A program made the position numbers and the translations under genes. The notes beneath the pieces were generated by a model. The model did not search any database. It saw only the letters and a program-made list of their open reading frames with translations, and was not told the origin of the DNA. A DNA stretch of 64,000 bases. Source: Piper betle (Eukaryota; Streptophyta; Magnoliopsida; Piperales; Piperaceae). Of this stretch, positions 12,562-26,058 are shown one piece after another (position 1 is the first letter of the stretch; every line of letters begins with the position of its first letter). Where the stretch lies: the NCBI GenBank assembly GCA_033002965.1, contig JAURVB010006709.1:62001-126000 (forward strand), read 5' to 3'.

Positions 12562-12734
12562 AATAATTGATACGGTTTTTCCACAATGCTTCAATTGAAT
12601 TTGAAATTTAGGCTATGAATTATATATCTTATTCTATGAGAAGAGTTCACTTTATCGGGTTCTAATTATCCTCTTTGTTGGAAGGTACAAAATTTATCAT
12701 ATTTAATTTAATTCTCTCTCTCTCTCTCTCCCTC

Positions 12735-12765
<31 letters not shown>

Positions 12766-13696
12766 AAAGGAATATCTTTTGAGCCCATTTTGATCTGGTT
12801 TTGTCTATGGGAAGGAAAATAACAATAAAATCTAAAATTCCAAAAATGTTGAAGACCCTGGTTGAGCATCTAACATTAAATATGGATATGAACTGCATTT
12901 GACATTCGACTCAAGAAGGTGCATCATGCAACATTAAAAGTCCTGTGGAAGAAGTTTATACTTGTGCTTGTCTGGGAATGGTTTTTTACATTTATAAATA
13001 CACTACTCACACCTTTAATTTGGTTGATTTAATTTACTAGAAGGTTTTTTCCCCATAAACGTTTATTATTATGGTTGATAATTTGGCTTGCACTCTTCTT
13101 TCGTTCCCCATGAAAGATTTGGCATGCTTCCTTCTAATATGTCTATCTAAAACAACATTGCTTTAAATTGATTTTGGAAATTTATGACATGTTTTAAAAG
13201 TGATTAACTAAGTTAATGGCTTACTAATTGATTGGGGGGAATCTTAGGTTCCCCTTATTTTAAAGAAATTCTATTTCCAAAATTCCTTTCCGTAGCTCAC
13301 GCTGACCTCGTGCAATTTTGCCAAGTTGAGTCTAACCACTTAGTTATTATATGTAAAAAATATTGGTAAGACCTTGCCATACTAGTCAATGAAATTATAC
13401 CATGAAGGCATCTGAAGACACTTGAACTTTTCATATAGTCTTTAAATAAAATCATAAAATTAAATTATTTTTTTTCGCACATTAGTTAATTATCACTTTT
13501 GCTGGTGCGGACAACACATTCAATAACTTGAATGGGCAAGTTTTCTATACATACAAGCCAATATGTAGTTCTGGATCTTCAACATGGGGTGGGTTGGCCA
13601 TTTTGAATTAACAATAATAATAATATTTTTTTTAATTAACAATAATAACCTAGGTGCATCAAGCGGCACTTAAGGTCCATTTTGGAAGGTTTTTTT
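12562..13696. other. Intergenic, with TC/TA tract; last 200 bases are ancestral thioesterase flank
   Basis: 12713-12768 is a (TC)n(TA)n compound microsatellite. From about 13485 to 13690 the sequence matches 3872-4050, so it is the original 3' flank of the thioesterase locus, now separated from it by the copia element. No gene seen. Confidence 0.5.
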
Positions 13697-13906
13697 TTCT
13701 GGGTTTGTGGTGTGTTTATTATCTTGTTTGATATTCTCATCATCTTCAGTTGAAATATGGATTTTGTTTGGTTAGTCCTAACAAGTAATATCCAAGCCAA
13801 GTTATTTGGTTGGCAAATTTTGGTTGTTGATATTTAATGCTCGCTAGGTGTTCGACAAAATTTCTAAGAGTTTAGTTGGTGTGTTTGTGATTTATATTTC
13901 AACAAG

Positions 13907-16900
13907 ATGGCTGATGAGAAACATGTTAAGATAATATCTCTTATGGGGCCAAGTAACTGATACTATTGGAAAAGAAAAATGATTGATCATCATTATTGTA
14001 TGAACCTATTACTGGTCAGAAATCTACAAAGGTGACTGATAAAGACCAAAATAACTTGGATAGGAAGGCTATGACTTGTTTGAGATAATGTGTAGATGAA
14101 GTTGTGCATCATAATGTTTCTGAATTGACATCTTCAAAAGCTATATGGGATAAACTCTAAGAAGTTTATGAGAGGAATATTGCTTGCAACAAGACTCTTT
14201 TGATAAGGAAATTAGTAAACTTGAGGTATAAGGATGAAAGTAACATAAGTGAGCATCTCAATGAGATGAAGAGTTTTATTACTCAACTTGCCAGGATGAA
14301 GATGACTTTAGATGAGGAATGACAAGCTATCCTGTTCTTCAACACATTGCCAAAGAACTAGGAAACATTAGTGATCTCTCAGAACAATGTTGCTTCAGAT
14401 GAAAAACTCACAATGGACATGGTAACAAGCAGTTTACTGAATGAGAAGGTGATAAGAAAATCTCTACCAACTTCAAGGTCTCATGCATTAGTGTCAGAAG
14501 AGGCAAGAGGTAGATCAAGAAATAGAGACACAAACAAAAGGGACAAGAGTCGAGGAAGATCTAAATTTAGGAAGAATTTGAAGTGTTATTATTATGACAA
14601 GACATGTCATTTCAAGAAGGATTATTGGAAGCTCAAAAAGACTTGAAAAATAAGGACAACAATGATCAAGGAGAAAAAATATTAATGTTATACATGATGA
14701 CATGATGATTCTTTCTGATTGTGGGAATGACTATTTGATAGCTAATTGTGATGCGAGTTGGGTATTTGACTTAGGAGCATTGCTCCATACAACTCCAAGC
14801 AGAAATTTCTTTACTACTTATGAACCTTTAGATTTGGGTATAGTGAAGATGTGAAATAGTGATACTTCTAAAATTGTGGGACTTGAAGATGTGCATATTG
14901 TAACAAATATGGGTTACAAATTGGTGCTTAAAAATGTCAAACATATTCCAGATTTGAGGATGAGTTTGTTGTCAAATTGATTGCTTGATGATGACGGATT
15001 TAGTTCACAATTTGTAAAAGGTGTGTGAAAACTTGTGAAAGGTTCTCTTGTTGTTGTTAAAGGGAAGAAGTGATGTAGTTTGTACAAGATTGAAACGAGT
15101 TTAGTTCGAGGGGAGGTTAATATCTCTTCACTTGATTCCACTGTTGATTTGTGGCACCATCAACTGGGACACACGAGTGAGAAAGGACTAGAGATGTTAA
15201 AGGCACTAAATCTCCTTCCCAAGGTCAAAGACATGAAATTAGTCCTTGTGGCCATTGTTTAGTGGGCAAACAACGTAGGACATCCTTTGCAAGCACAGGT
15301 ACAAGGAAGTCAGAAGTTCTTGAGTTGATGCACGCTGATGTATGTGGGCTTATGAAGGTAAAATCTCTTGGTGGTTCTATTTATTTTGTCACTTTTATTG
15401 ATGATACTTTTAGGAAAGTGTGGGCTTATGACATGAAAAATAAAAGTGATGTTTTTGACATCTTTAAGAATTTTTATTTATTGCTTAAAAGAGAAACCGA
15501 TAAGCTCTTAAAATGCCTTAGAAGTGATAATGATGGGAAATATTATTTTGTTGAGTTTGATGAATATTGTAGCAAGCATAAAATTAGGCATGAGAATATA
15601 GTTCCTTATACTCTTCAACATAATGGAGTGGCTGAAAGAATGAACATGACTATCTTTGAGAAGATTAAAAGTATATTGTCTTTAGCAAAGTTGCCTAAAA
15701 GCTTCTAGGGTGAGGCCATGAGTACAACTTGTTATTTGATCAATAGGTCTCCCACACATGCCTTGAGATAGTGACATGGCAGAAAGGGTTTGGAGTGACA
15801 AAAAGGTCAGTTATTTTTATTTGAGAGTCTTTGGTTGTAAGGCCTTTGCACATGTGCCCAAGGAACAAAGGGTTAAGCAATATTCTAGAGCTGTGAAATG
15901 TATTTTTCTGGGATATGGTGATGATAACTTTGGATACAAACTTTGGGATCCTAAGAATAGAAAACTGATTTGAAGCATAGATATAGTTTTCAAGGAGGAT
16001 CAAACAGTTGAGGATTTTAACAAGGAAGAAATTCCTCAAACAAAATCTCAAGAAAGCTTGGAAAAGATAAAAGAATCTTCAACCTCAACTAGAAGTGAAG
16101 AGGCAGCTCAAGATGACATAATTATTTTCCCACTTAGTGATGATGACGGTGAGGATGTGGTGTTTGATGATATTTCTAATGAGTTTGTTAATGATATTGG
16201 AAAAGAACAGACAAATTCTGATCAAGGGCAGCCAACTAATGTGAGGAGATCAACTCATAATCCAGTTCCATTAATAAGATATCCATCATTAGAATATGTG
16301 ACAATCACTGAATGTAGAGAACCAACTAAGGTAATGCAAGATGAGATGAAATATTTGCATGATAATCACACCTATGAGTTGGTGGATCTTCCTAAGGGAA
16401 AGAGAGTATTAAAGAGTAAATTGGTCTATAGGATCAAACATGAAGAAAATAACACACAATCAAGGTACAAGGCAAGGTTAGTGGTGAAGGGCTTCAGACA
16501 GAAGAAAGGTATTGATTTCGATGAAATTTTTTCTCCTATTGTTAAAATGTCTTCTATTCAAATTATTCTTACTTTGGCTGCAAGTTTGGATTTGGAAGTT
16601 GAACAACTAGATGTGAAGACGGCCTTTCTGCATGGTGATCTTGAGGAGACCATATACATGGAGCAACCAGACGGTTTTAAAGTTAGAGGAAAAGAACGGA
16701 TGGTGTGCAGACAGAAAAAGAGTTTGTTTGGTTTGAAGCAAGCTCCTAGATAGTGATACAAAGAGTTTGATTCTTTTATAAAAAAGAATGGGTATAAGAA
16801 GTCTATTTCTGATCATTGTGTGTTCATTAAGGGGTTTGATGATAGTGACTTTATTACTCTGTTGCTTTGTGTGGATGACATGTTGATTGTAGGATATTAT

Positions 16901-17817
16901 AGAGCCAAGATTATAAGTTTAAAGAAGAATTTGAATAAATCTTTTATAATGCAGGATTTGGGATCAACAAAATAAATCTTAGGAATACCCATTCGGCGTG
17001 ACAGGGGAGCTAGAAAGCTTTGAGTATCAAAGGAAACGTACATAGAAAAAGTACTTGGCAAATTTAACATGAAAGATGTAAAGCCGGTTGGAGTTCCACT
17101 TGAGGGTTGCTTTAAGTTGAAGAAAAGTGACTTAAGTGAAACATAGATGAAGGAAATGACAAAGGTTCCTTATGCTTTTGCGGTTGATAGTTTAATGTAT
17201 GCTATAGTTTGTACAATGTCGGATATAACATATGCAGTTGGAATGGTTAACAGACATTTAGCAAATCCGAGCAGAGAACATTGGCAAACAGTTATATAGA
17301 TAATGAGGTACTTGAGAGGTACATCCAAAATGTGTTTATGTTTTGGAATTGATAAACCTTTATTAGCAGGTGATTTGAAGACAAAAAGGTCAACATCTGG
17401 GTTTGTTGTTAATTTTACTAATGGGGATGTCTCTTGGTAGTCTAGGTTGTAAAAGTGTATTGTATTATCTACAACTGAAGCTGAATTTATTGCTACTACA
17501 GAAGCTTGCAAGGAGATGCTCTAGTTGAAGAGATTTTTTAATGAAATTGGTGTTAAACAGGAGATGATACATTATATACTGTGATAGTTAGAGTGTAATT
17601 CACTTGAATAAGAATTCAAGTTTTCATTTAATGAGAAAATACATTGATGTGCGATGTCACTAGATAAAAGATGTGTTGGAAAGTAAATCTCATGAGCTAA
17701 CAAAAATCTATACCTGAAAGAAATGTTTCGGACATGATGTCTAAAGTTGTGTTAAAGGAGAAACATGCTTACTACAAGAATGAAGCAGACATAGATGAAG
17801 CTTCTCATGCCGGCTAG
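13907..17817 (+). pseudogene. Copia gag-pol relic
   Basis: Starts at ATG 13907 (MADEKHVKIISLMGPSN) and hits a stop within 18 codons. Recognisable pieces in order: gag with a broken CCHC knuckle (CYYYDKTCHFKKDYWK, about 14580), an integrase zinc motif HHQLGHTSEKG (about 15165), an integrase core with ADVCG, FIDD and NGVAERMN (15262-15708), an FGCKAF/IFLGY segment (15776-15973), reverse transcriptase with YKARLVVKGF, LDVKTAFLHGDL and SLFGLKQAPR (16058-16753), then VDDML (about 16875). An RNase H-like tail with STTEAEF follows at about 17470. A dozen or more in-frame stops are spread throughout, many at positions where the family has Trp or Gln. Not translatable. Confidence 0.88.
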
Positions 17818-17847
17818 AGGTATTTAATGGAGTCGGGAAGGGAGGTT

Positions 17848-18364
17848 TGTTGGGTTGTCCCACTTCCGTAAATACATGAAATTGCAACCATGTTTTGGGC
17901 AAAAATCAAGATTTTGCAGATTTGGTTTATTAAAAGGAATAAAAGTAATGTTGGTGCTTTTTTTCTTTGGGATTTTGGTTTTTTAAGAAAAAGGGCCCAA
18001 GAGGAGAAAAGAAAATTGTGTAGATCGAATAAAGGTGAATGTTTTGTTAAGATTCAGCTTGCAGCGTCAATAAGTAACCTCGTCAAGTTTTTAATATGTA
18101 ATTCTCATTTTCTTCTTTGTAGTTAATACTAATTTTGTAAAAAGTACAATAAATTGATATTGGAGAATTTGTTCTCTTATAGATATATTTTATATCCAAA
18201 TTATAATATAGTGAATTTGATCTCGCCGTTTGTCTCGTAATTTTTTCTTAAATTTGGAATTTTACAAGTAAAATTAATTTGTCTTCTGGGTTTGTGGTGT
18301 GTCTATTATCTTGTTTGATATTTTCATCTTCTGAAATGAGGATTTTGTTTGGTTAATCCCAACA
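17848..18364 (+). repeat. 3' LTR of the copia element
   Basis: 517 bp with perfect 7-bp inverted ends (TGTTGGG and CCCAACA), directly after a polypurine tract. Its last about 110 bases match 13697-13790. Confidence 0.82.
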
Positions 18365-18697
18365 TAATAGGTGCATCTAGCCGACACTTAAGCTCAATGG
18401 GTCACTTCACGTGATTTTTTCAATTAAATTTTTTAAAAAAGGAGAATGCCAAGCAAGTTTATTTCAATTAATTCCATCTAAAGCACAAACAAGTCAAAAT
18501 TTAGACATTGAAACACAAATTTAAGTAGTATTGAACAGGCAACAATCCCACAAGGGAAAGGCTTTTATGACATAAATATCCTCACCCAATACTATTCCTC
18601 TAGCTCTATGGAGTATGGCAGATAACTCTTTTTCCCTCCCAGTTTCCAATTCTCTTCTGTAAGTTGTTTGTAAGCAACAATTGTTTCCGTCATCTCA

Positions 18698-21600
18698 TTA
18701 GCGAGGACCATCAAGTCCCAACCTTGAAGTAAGCCATTTGCATACATCATGCATCTCTTCAGGAACAGTGTAATGCCCAAGTCTGCAAACAAGGAGAAGA
18801 ATCAAATTTGATAGTTCAAGTGACAATGAATGGTAAACAAGATTGTGAAGAAAAATAGTGTTTTGCTAATTACCCATTGTAGGCCTTGAAAGAAAGGTTC
18901 CGGAATGAGCACGCAGATAGAACTTGTGCAGATTTTTCTCCATGTTTATAGAGGACCACATCATCTCCTAAATCACTTTCACATATTAAGTTCAGAATAT
19001 AAAATGAAGAAACAAGGTTGTGGCCTGTCTAGTAAGCATGCTCTACAAAGTGACTTCATTTGGAGAATTATTAATGATGTATGCAGTTTTATGAGCACCA
19101 TTTAACAAATTGGCTATGTACTAAAAAAATTTGAAAGAATATTGTAAACAAGTTGTTTTTAAGTACTCAACAAGTTTATTTCATTATTTTGCCATTGTTC
19201 GGATTTGATGATGCCCATGTGCTTCCTTCAACAGATTAAGCTTTCAGAAGCTCTGAAAATACCATATTTATTAATGACTTTGAATGGTAAGCCAGAAAAC
19301 TTGTACTAAAGTAATCATGCAGTAAACAAGAACCCAAATATAAACTCATACATGACAAGTGTGAAACCAAATGTTCCCATAACTAACTGTTCTACATCTG
19401 AACCAACAGCTTTTATGCCATTGATTGAAAGAGAGAAAAACCTTCAAAATGATGACATCGAGATACCTTTGCCATGGCAGAGCAAAAGAGGCAATGAAGA
19501 AGCGCGCCTTGCAGCGTCCGGTGATCCTTCAATCTTATTCCTCAAAGTCCTAAGCATGGATGTCACACAGAAACTTAGAAAGTGCATCAATAAATGGAAA
19601 GAAAACGCACACAAGGATTGAAAGAAAACACAGGTTTACTAATCATTATTTCTAGACTGATGTTGCATATTCATACGCCTTTTGCTGAACTTGCCTAGGT
19701 AACTAAATGTGCAGACATTTGAAAGACTAAAGTTTCGTTTTACTGTATGTTCTTAAACCAATGTAGCAACACTCAATAAGGTTAATTTTCTGAAGGGAAG
19801 CAGAAAAGAGTACCTTGAACAAGGAAGCCATCCACTCAGACCAACTATAGCACTCAGGTGGACAGGATACATATTTCCATTGCCATATCTGCCATTAACA
19901 CAGCAGGTAGCTGAATAAAGGGCAATTGCAGCTCCCATGCTGAAACCTCCAATACCAATTTTAACTGCAAAACGAAAGGATGGTTAGTTTACTGTTTGAT
20001 TAGTCAAGTTCTAAGTGGCAAAACATGCAAGCCAAGAAAAAAACAGAAAGGTAACACACAGATATATACATATGGAAGCAGAATATCACCATACAAATGT
20101 GTAAAACAACTCGTTAAGACACAATAACAAAGTGCTACTATGCATTAACCAGGCAAAGGGTTGTACAAGTGACATGGGAATCTGTTTGGCAACAAGTAAC
20201 TAGGGTTTCTTGATCTTACTGAATAAATTATTTTGTATGAAGACATGACTAAAATTGATGCAAGTTACTGAGGAGAGCTTACTATCGGCAGGCTCAGTTG
20301 ATAACAGGTTTGCAACATGCGCTGCTGAGGCATCCAGGCCTTCAATGTCATCTGGCCCATCCTCTGAGAGATCTCCCACATCAAACCCTGATTCAAGACA
20401 CAGATATGACTGTATATGCTCAGATTCAATAACGAGGTTATCTCACTCTGATTGGTTTTAGAATTCAGACATACATGCAGTGCAGGGAAATCCCCCAAAA
20501 ATTGCCACAGGACGTGTGGGAGCTGTAGGACAAATCCATTTTATCTACAAGCAGGTGAGAAAATACAAAAATAATATCAAGGCACTGGCAGTAGGACAGA
20601 CTCAAACATCCAAGCGAACGTGATAAAATGGAATAAAAAGGATTTGCCATACTTAAAAAGATTAACAGGGAGCAAAAATAAGATGAAGAAGTAATGAATC
20701 TTACATTAGGAAGGGGAAGTGTCTCCAAAATTTGGGACCAGCTGAAAATAACAAAAGAAATAAATAAGCTTCCATCAGATATGGAAAATTTGGAGCTATG
20801 TTAAAAAAAGACATTACAAATTAACAGGAAGAAAGAAAATGTAGCGAGGAACTTTAGTTGATCATAAATAAATTAAGGATTGTGTCAGTAGAGCAAGGAT
20901 TGTCAACATTAGTCATGATCTAGTCATGATTGAGAGTTGGAATCGTGAGATGGAAGATGATCACTCATCTCCACAAAATCAGGGATAAGGATAGAATCCA
21001 ATAAAAATGTAGCAGTAGAGAGAGACAGACTTAAGCCACTAAACAATTAGATGGTAGTGTTGAAATTGAGCATTTCATTTTTGCAGCAGTTTTAGTGAAT
21101 TACTGGTCCCCGAGTCAAGAATACCCTTGCTAAAGTAGGACCACTTGATGCAAGGTGAAAAAAGATTGCAGGCATAAACAGACAAGTTAAAATATTTTTG
21201 GTATAGATCTCATTGTAATATGATTGAAGAAATTGGCCCTCTCCTCATCATATAATATTGTAAAAGAATCTCTCATGAAAAGATTTGTGGTCCTCAGAAA
21301 AATTCAACTAAAGAAATATCATTTTTTGGAAAGAAAACATGGGGCAGCAAGTTGACATTCTCTTGAGTCCAACTATGATTCCACAAGGGAAAGTGCAAGG
21401 CACCCATCATAAAGTATATGCCAAAGGAGGGAATAGAACCTCACCAACCACAATATGACTCGAGGATTAACTTAAATAAGACAAAGAGTAAATAAAAAAT
21501 GAATCTGAATATCAGAACCATGTGTAATAGCCGAAAAACCAATATGTGGACAAAAAGATAATAAAGCTGGGAAAGGAAAATAAGGAACAGTTGAAGCTAA

Positions 21601-22111
21601 AAACCTATGAGTATATATACCTAGAACCATTGTCACCAAGACCATGAAGCCAAACAATGGTGGCCTGGTGTCTTCCTTTGGGCCTAATAACATGAGTTCT
21701 TCCAAACTCATATGCCCTTCTTGTTGCCCTGCCACCTGAAATTATTATGCAGGGGATGCAACTTAGTACACACAAACATTTTAGAGAACAAACCAATAGC
21801 AAAGGAAGTCATACACAATTTCCAAAATATAAAAACATAAAAACTAATGTTCCAAAATAATTCCACGGTTTGCAAGATTACTTTACTCTGCATGTAACTC
21901 AAAAACCACAAGAAGCAACCAAATGTTAGATAAAATTATTTGAGTTATGTAATTTGCGTAATCATCCACCCAATCGTCTTCATTAGCACATACAATGCTG
22001 CGCTAGCATAAACTACTGAACTCATACAAAGAAAATCTATTTGACAAATCCCACCAAAAAGTCTAATAAACAAATCTGACCAGGGGACACAGAGCTGCTC
22101 CCATAGCTCAT
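18698..22111 (-). CDS. Acyl-protein thioesterase / carboxylesterase (alpha/beta hydrolase)
   Basis: Soluble alpha/beta hydrolase of the acyl-protein thioesterase/lysophospholipase family, expected to remove S-acyl groups from proteins in the cytosol. Nine exons close in one frame: 22111-22081, 21735-21621, 20741-20705, 20544-20475, 20387-20283, 19964-19814, 19549-19467, 18967-18874, 18782-18698. They give 256 residues, the usual length. The start MSYGSSSVSP matches the short N terminus of plant homologues. Hallmarks: EFGRTHVIRPKGRHQATIVW, LHGLGDNGSSW, the nucleophile elbow GIGGFSMG (Ser about 128), the acid in GKGDDVV (Asp about 199) and the base in GLGHYT (His about 232), so the triad is complete. 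All introns are GT-AG. The last exon has a broken copy at about 4350-4430. Family certain; substrate unknown. Confidence 0.95.
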
Positions 22112-25100
22112 CTTCGCAATTGTTAACACCCAAAGAGCAGCGGCGGCGACAAGCTAAACTCTTTCAACAACTCAACACCAGTCCTGCTATGATGAAAAAG
22201 CCAAACTGAGCAGCCTATTTATAACCATCCGAGCTCAAAGGAATAAAAACCAATGAATCTAAAAATTGCACCATTAAGCTTACACCAGCAATAAACTACT
22301 TCTAGAAAGCCTATTAATATGAGAAAAGCCTAACCACCCAGAAAGCAAAAAGACTTTGTAGGCGGGAGAATCCAACTATATAGCTCAAAAGGTGGAGCTT
22401 TCTACTTCGCACGCACATAAACGAGAATCTATGCTTGTGGGCATTGAGAAACAACGCTCCCCAAGAATCTTTTCACAACAAAGATAGCTTCTTTGCACAT
22501 TTCAGCTCAGTTGTACAAACTTCTCCTCACCAAGTCACCATTACGAACCAATGAATAAAAAAATTAGAAAAAAAGACCACGAACAGAGAAAGCATTACAT
22601 AGCAGCTGTCTTTGTAAGATGCAATACATTTTGAGTATTTCACAGCAGGATTGGTGTAAAAAGAATGAAGTTGGCATTTATCACCTTGTTGTGTTCCTCT
22701 TTAATGATGCCAAGGATGAACCTTGGATTGAACAAGAGGGGAGAAAGATTCCACAATAATGACTATATGATCTGCCACAACTGGTTTCGTTCAAAGGAAG
22801 CAATGATGCATAGTTGCATTTCTCTTTGTACAGGGATTGATATATATCTGGCATCATCATTATTGTTTGTAACTTTGCAACACTCTGAGACCAATGGGAG
22901 GAGGCCCATTTGGGACACTAGTCCAGCTCTCATGTTATCCTCTGATTACTATCAATGATTTTTACTTCGAAAACATAATAATAATTCTCAGCATTTCATG
23001 TTGAGTTAATTATGATCAGATGCATACAGGTTGTGCGTAATCAACTGACTGATTTCTCACATTTAAATTAATGATGCAAAATTCATTCTATAAATACACT
23101 AGGTGGTTTTTTTATACGAAAGACTAAAAATCAAGTTAAATAATGTTAAGTTTGAGTGAGGAAATAAGATAAAAGTTCAATATTATGGTCGTTAATTATT
23201 TATCTTTTCGAATAGTAAATGAAAACCATGAGACATTATTAATCGCCCGAGCGGATTATTAGTTTAATCCTGAATATATCACCATCAGAAAGTTTATTGT
23301 GAGAAAAGCATCCACATCTTCGTAAATTTAATAGGTTAAATTAAAATTATCTAGTTTGACAATTAAGCAAAAAAATGGATGATGAGAAATTCTTGACATT
23401 AATCATGCAACTTGCTCCAACCTGCCCATGAAAATGTTTTATCTCAGGTGTAGGAAAAATTAGTAATATTGCGAAAGCTACAAAAAGAATTATTGGGAAG
23501 AATAAACACAGAAAGCTATTGACAACGCCAATTCGTATGTTCGATCTAGACCCGAAGGAATAAGCATTGCAGAGACTTTCTTTTTATCAACTTGGGCATG
23601 ACCCTTTTAACAATGATACATACAAAAGCCTCTCCAAGAATGATTTACCAGTTGATGAAAATTATAGAAGAGATTCTCCTTCTTGTAGATATTAGAAACT
23701 ATTCCTCCTCCCACTCTTTAGAATGTGAACCTCATGATCAAGGATCAACCCTACCTCAATTCTAGAACACTTATAACCAAACAAATATCATTTTTAAAAA
23801 AAATCTTATGAAATTATTTAAAAGCTTCAAATGGGAATCTATTTTTTGCATTTAGCATCTCTTGGTGGGAGAAAAATAAAGGGAAAAAAGAATAATATGG
23901 TTTTAAAACAATTCAAGTTAAACATATTAAGCTCCATTCATTTAGAGAGACTAATTTTATCATCATCGATTTTTCCACCTCATCTTGTGTTGTATTGATG
24001 TACGTACCTGCATCAATATAAAATATGTCGAGTAATGCTAAACAGACTTCCATAACCCACTTGTTTGTCAACAAGAATAAGTGAAAATAATCACATTAAA
24101 CACTAACAAAAAATCTGTACGCTCACATAAAAAATTATGCCCCGTTGAAACCTTATCAGTTGATTGCTTTCACAATGAAAAAATAGCAAAAAAATCCCAT
24201 AAACATAAAATAGCAAAAAAAAGGGTATTGATGTTTTCTAGTGTAGAAATTGATAATCTTATTGATTTTCTGTTAGTCACGAGAAGTTAGAGTTGTTATA
24301 ATGTCCAAATAACTCAGTCAGGATTACAGTAACCTCACTGGGAAATATTATTAGTCTTTTATAAAAATGTTGGAAGCAAAGAATGATGTATCCAAATTAG
24401 GACATGGGAGAGTGTATCATTCGTTAAAATTTATTTATCCATGATATTACATTACCTCATACTCCATTCATATATGAGGCTCGTCGCATGAGTTCTTGGA
24501 CATTTCACACCAGCTAGATAATCCTAGTACTCCATGTGTGAAAACAAGAAAAGGAGGATCTCCTTTAGCAAAATTCGCATGGTTGTGTTCAACTTGACAC
24601 CACGAAAGTTGTAGGGCATACGTGTAAAGAGTGAAAGGATTACAAAACAGTATAAAAGGTCACATCCAACCTTATTATTTAGTGTTATATATGTAAGTTC
24701 GTGTATGAGCACATTTCATAGCTTTTAATTTAGTTAAATAATCCGTTGTCTGTCAAAACTCCTTTCATTACCCGAAGAATCTATAAACACTACAGGAGGT
24801 AAGCACATTCTACCTAAATAAGCTGCTAAACAGATATAGCTATTCTGGGCCAAAAAGAAGGCTTGAGAACATTGTTACCTTCTCTCCAATATTTTATAGC
24901 AGACTACAAAATGCTGTCGCCACTAAATTTGTTTTTAAAGATAAACACTGTCCATGAAGTACTATGGGTTAGCAATTTCTATTCAAAAAAGGCCATAAAT
25001 TAGGCTAAAATAATTCCATTAAAAAAAAAGAAACAAAGTGCAGTGGGCATTTGAGAGATGATTCTATCTCTTTTGATCAGTGCATATTGAGCTTGAACCA

Positions 25101-26058
25101 TCTCAATGGAGTTCGAAAAGGCCTCTTTTATGAGTGACCAAGAGCTAGCACACTTATGCCAAAATAAGAATGGGTCATAGAAGAGTGAATATATTTTATA
25201 AGACCCTTTTTCTGAATAAAGCTAGATAGGCTAACAAACAAGTTATAATACATGGCCAATGAAGAAGAAGACATCTAGCAAGAAAATCCTGCGCCGCTCA
25301 TGCAGGACATTCACCTGCATTTCCATTATCATGAGTGGGAATATAATCTCCCCTAATATTCTTGTCACTTAATGTCTCTTTTCCATGATTGAAATACTAT
25401 TCTTTGTGCAGGTTCTTTGTTGTTGTAATTGCCAGTCGCTCCAGAAACGACCCTAGCTAGTCTCTTTCTGAGCTTCCTTCTCCATGCCCTTTCTTCTCCC
25501 TAATTGTTTGTTAAAATGGGAGTCGACTTTGCAAGCAGAGAGAAAAGGAGGCTGCATGAACAATATTATGACAGCAAGATTGCGTAGTGCGTGTCTCATC
25601 TAATTTGTTCCCTTTCTAAAAGGTTTTAACCTTGTATCATATTTTAATCCCACTTATTCTTCATAAGACAACTCACAAATGGAGCTTTCTTTACTCACAA
25701 ATGGGCAGGTCGAGTACTAATTAATTTCTTAACACATTATGTGAACTGCATGCATAAGAAAAATTTTACGCTCCCCTAATTTGCCATTGTCTATCACTTT
25801 CTCAATCCACTCGTATGCAAAAGGGTAACGACATGCATGCTTGGGAAGCCTTTTAACTGTATTGGGATAAATAAAGAAAATACTATCATACAAAAGGTAC
25901 GTTTGTCAAACGATTATGTAGAAACATAATTTTATCTGCATTTGATAATATATATAGAAAAATGCAGGGTCCAAAATCAAGATGTTAATTTTAGACAGAT
26001 TGAAGAAAAGCTTGCATTATTTCGCGGGTCATTATAATAAGATCTTGGCTTTAAAATC
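22112..26058. other. Intergenic, about 4 kb; thioesterase promoter at left
   Basis: The first few hundred bases hold the 5' UTR and promoter of the thioesterase gene. The rest is AT-rich. An open frame of 97 codons at 22665-22958 (+) has no recognisable features. No terminal repeats, RNA genes or conserved domains were noticed, and no reverse-transcriptase motifs. Confidence 0.4.

Larger units (their letters stand above)
13697..18364 (+). mobile_element. Decayed Ty1/copia retrotransposon (Tnt1-like)
   Basis: A copia-order element (integrase before reverse transcriptase), bounded on the right by a complete LTR (17848-18364, TGTTGGG...CCCAACA). On the left only the last about 94 bases of the 5' LTR remain (13697-13790, from CTGGGTTTGTGGTGTGT to CCTAACA). 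A purine-rich tract (GGGAAGGGAGG) directly precedes the 3' LTR, as expected for the plus-strand primer site. No good initiator-Met primer site follows the 5' LTR remnant. The element sits in the 3' flank of the thioesterase gene, in opposite orientation to it. The 3872-4440 duplicate shows the locus without it. Too broken to move by itself. Confidence 0.85.

Noticed and set aside
22665..22958. 97-codon + strand frame between the thioesterase and ARM genes
   Set aside because: No domain, no paired exon, no promoter signal recognised.
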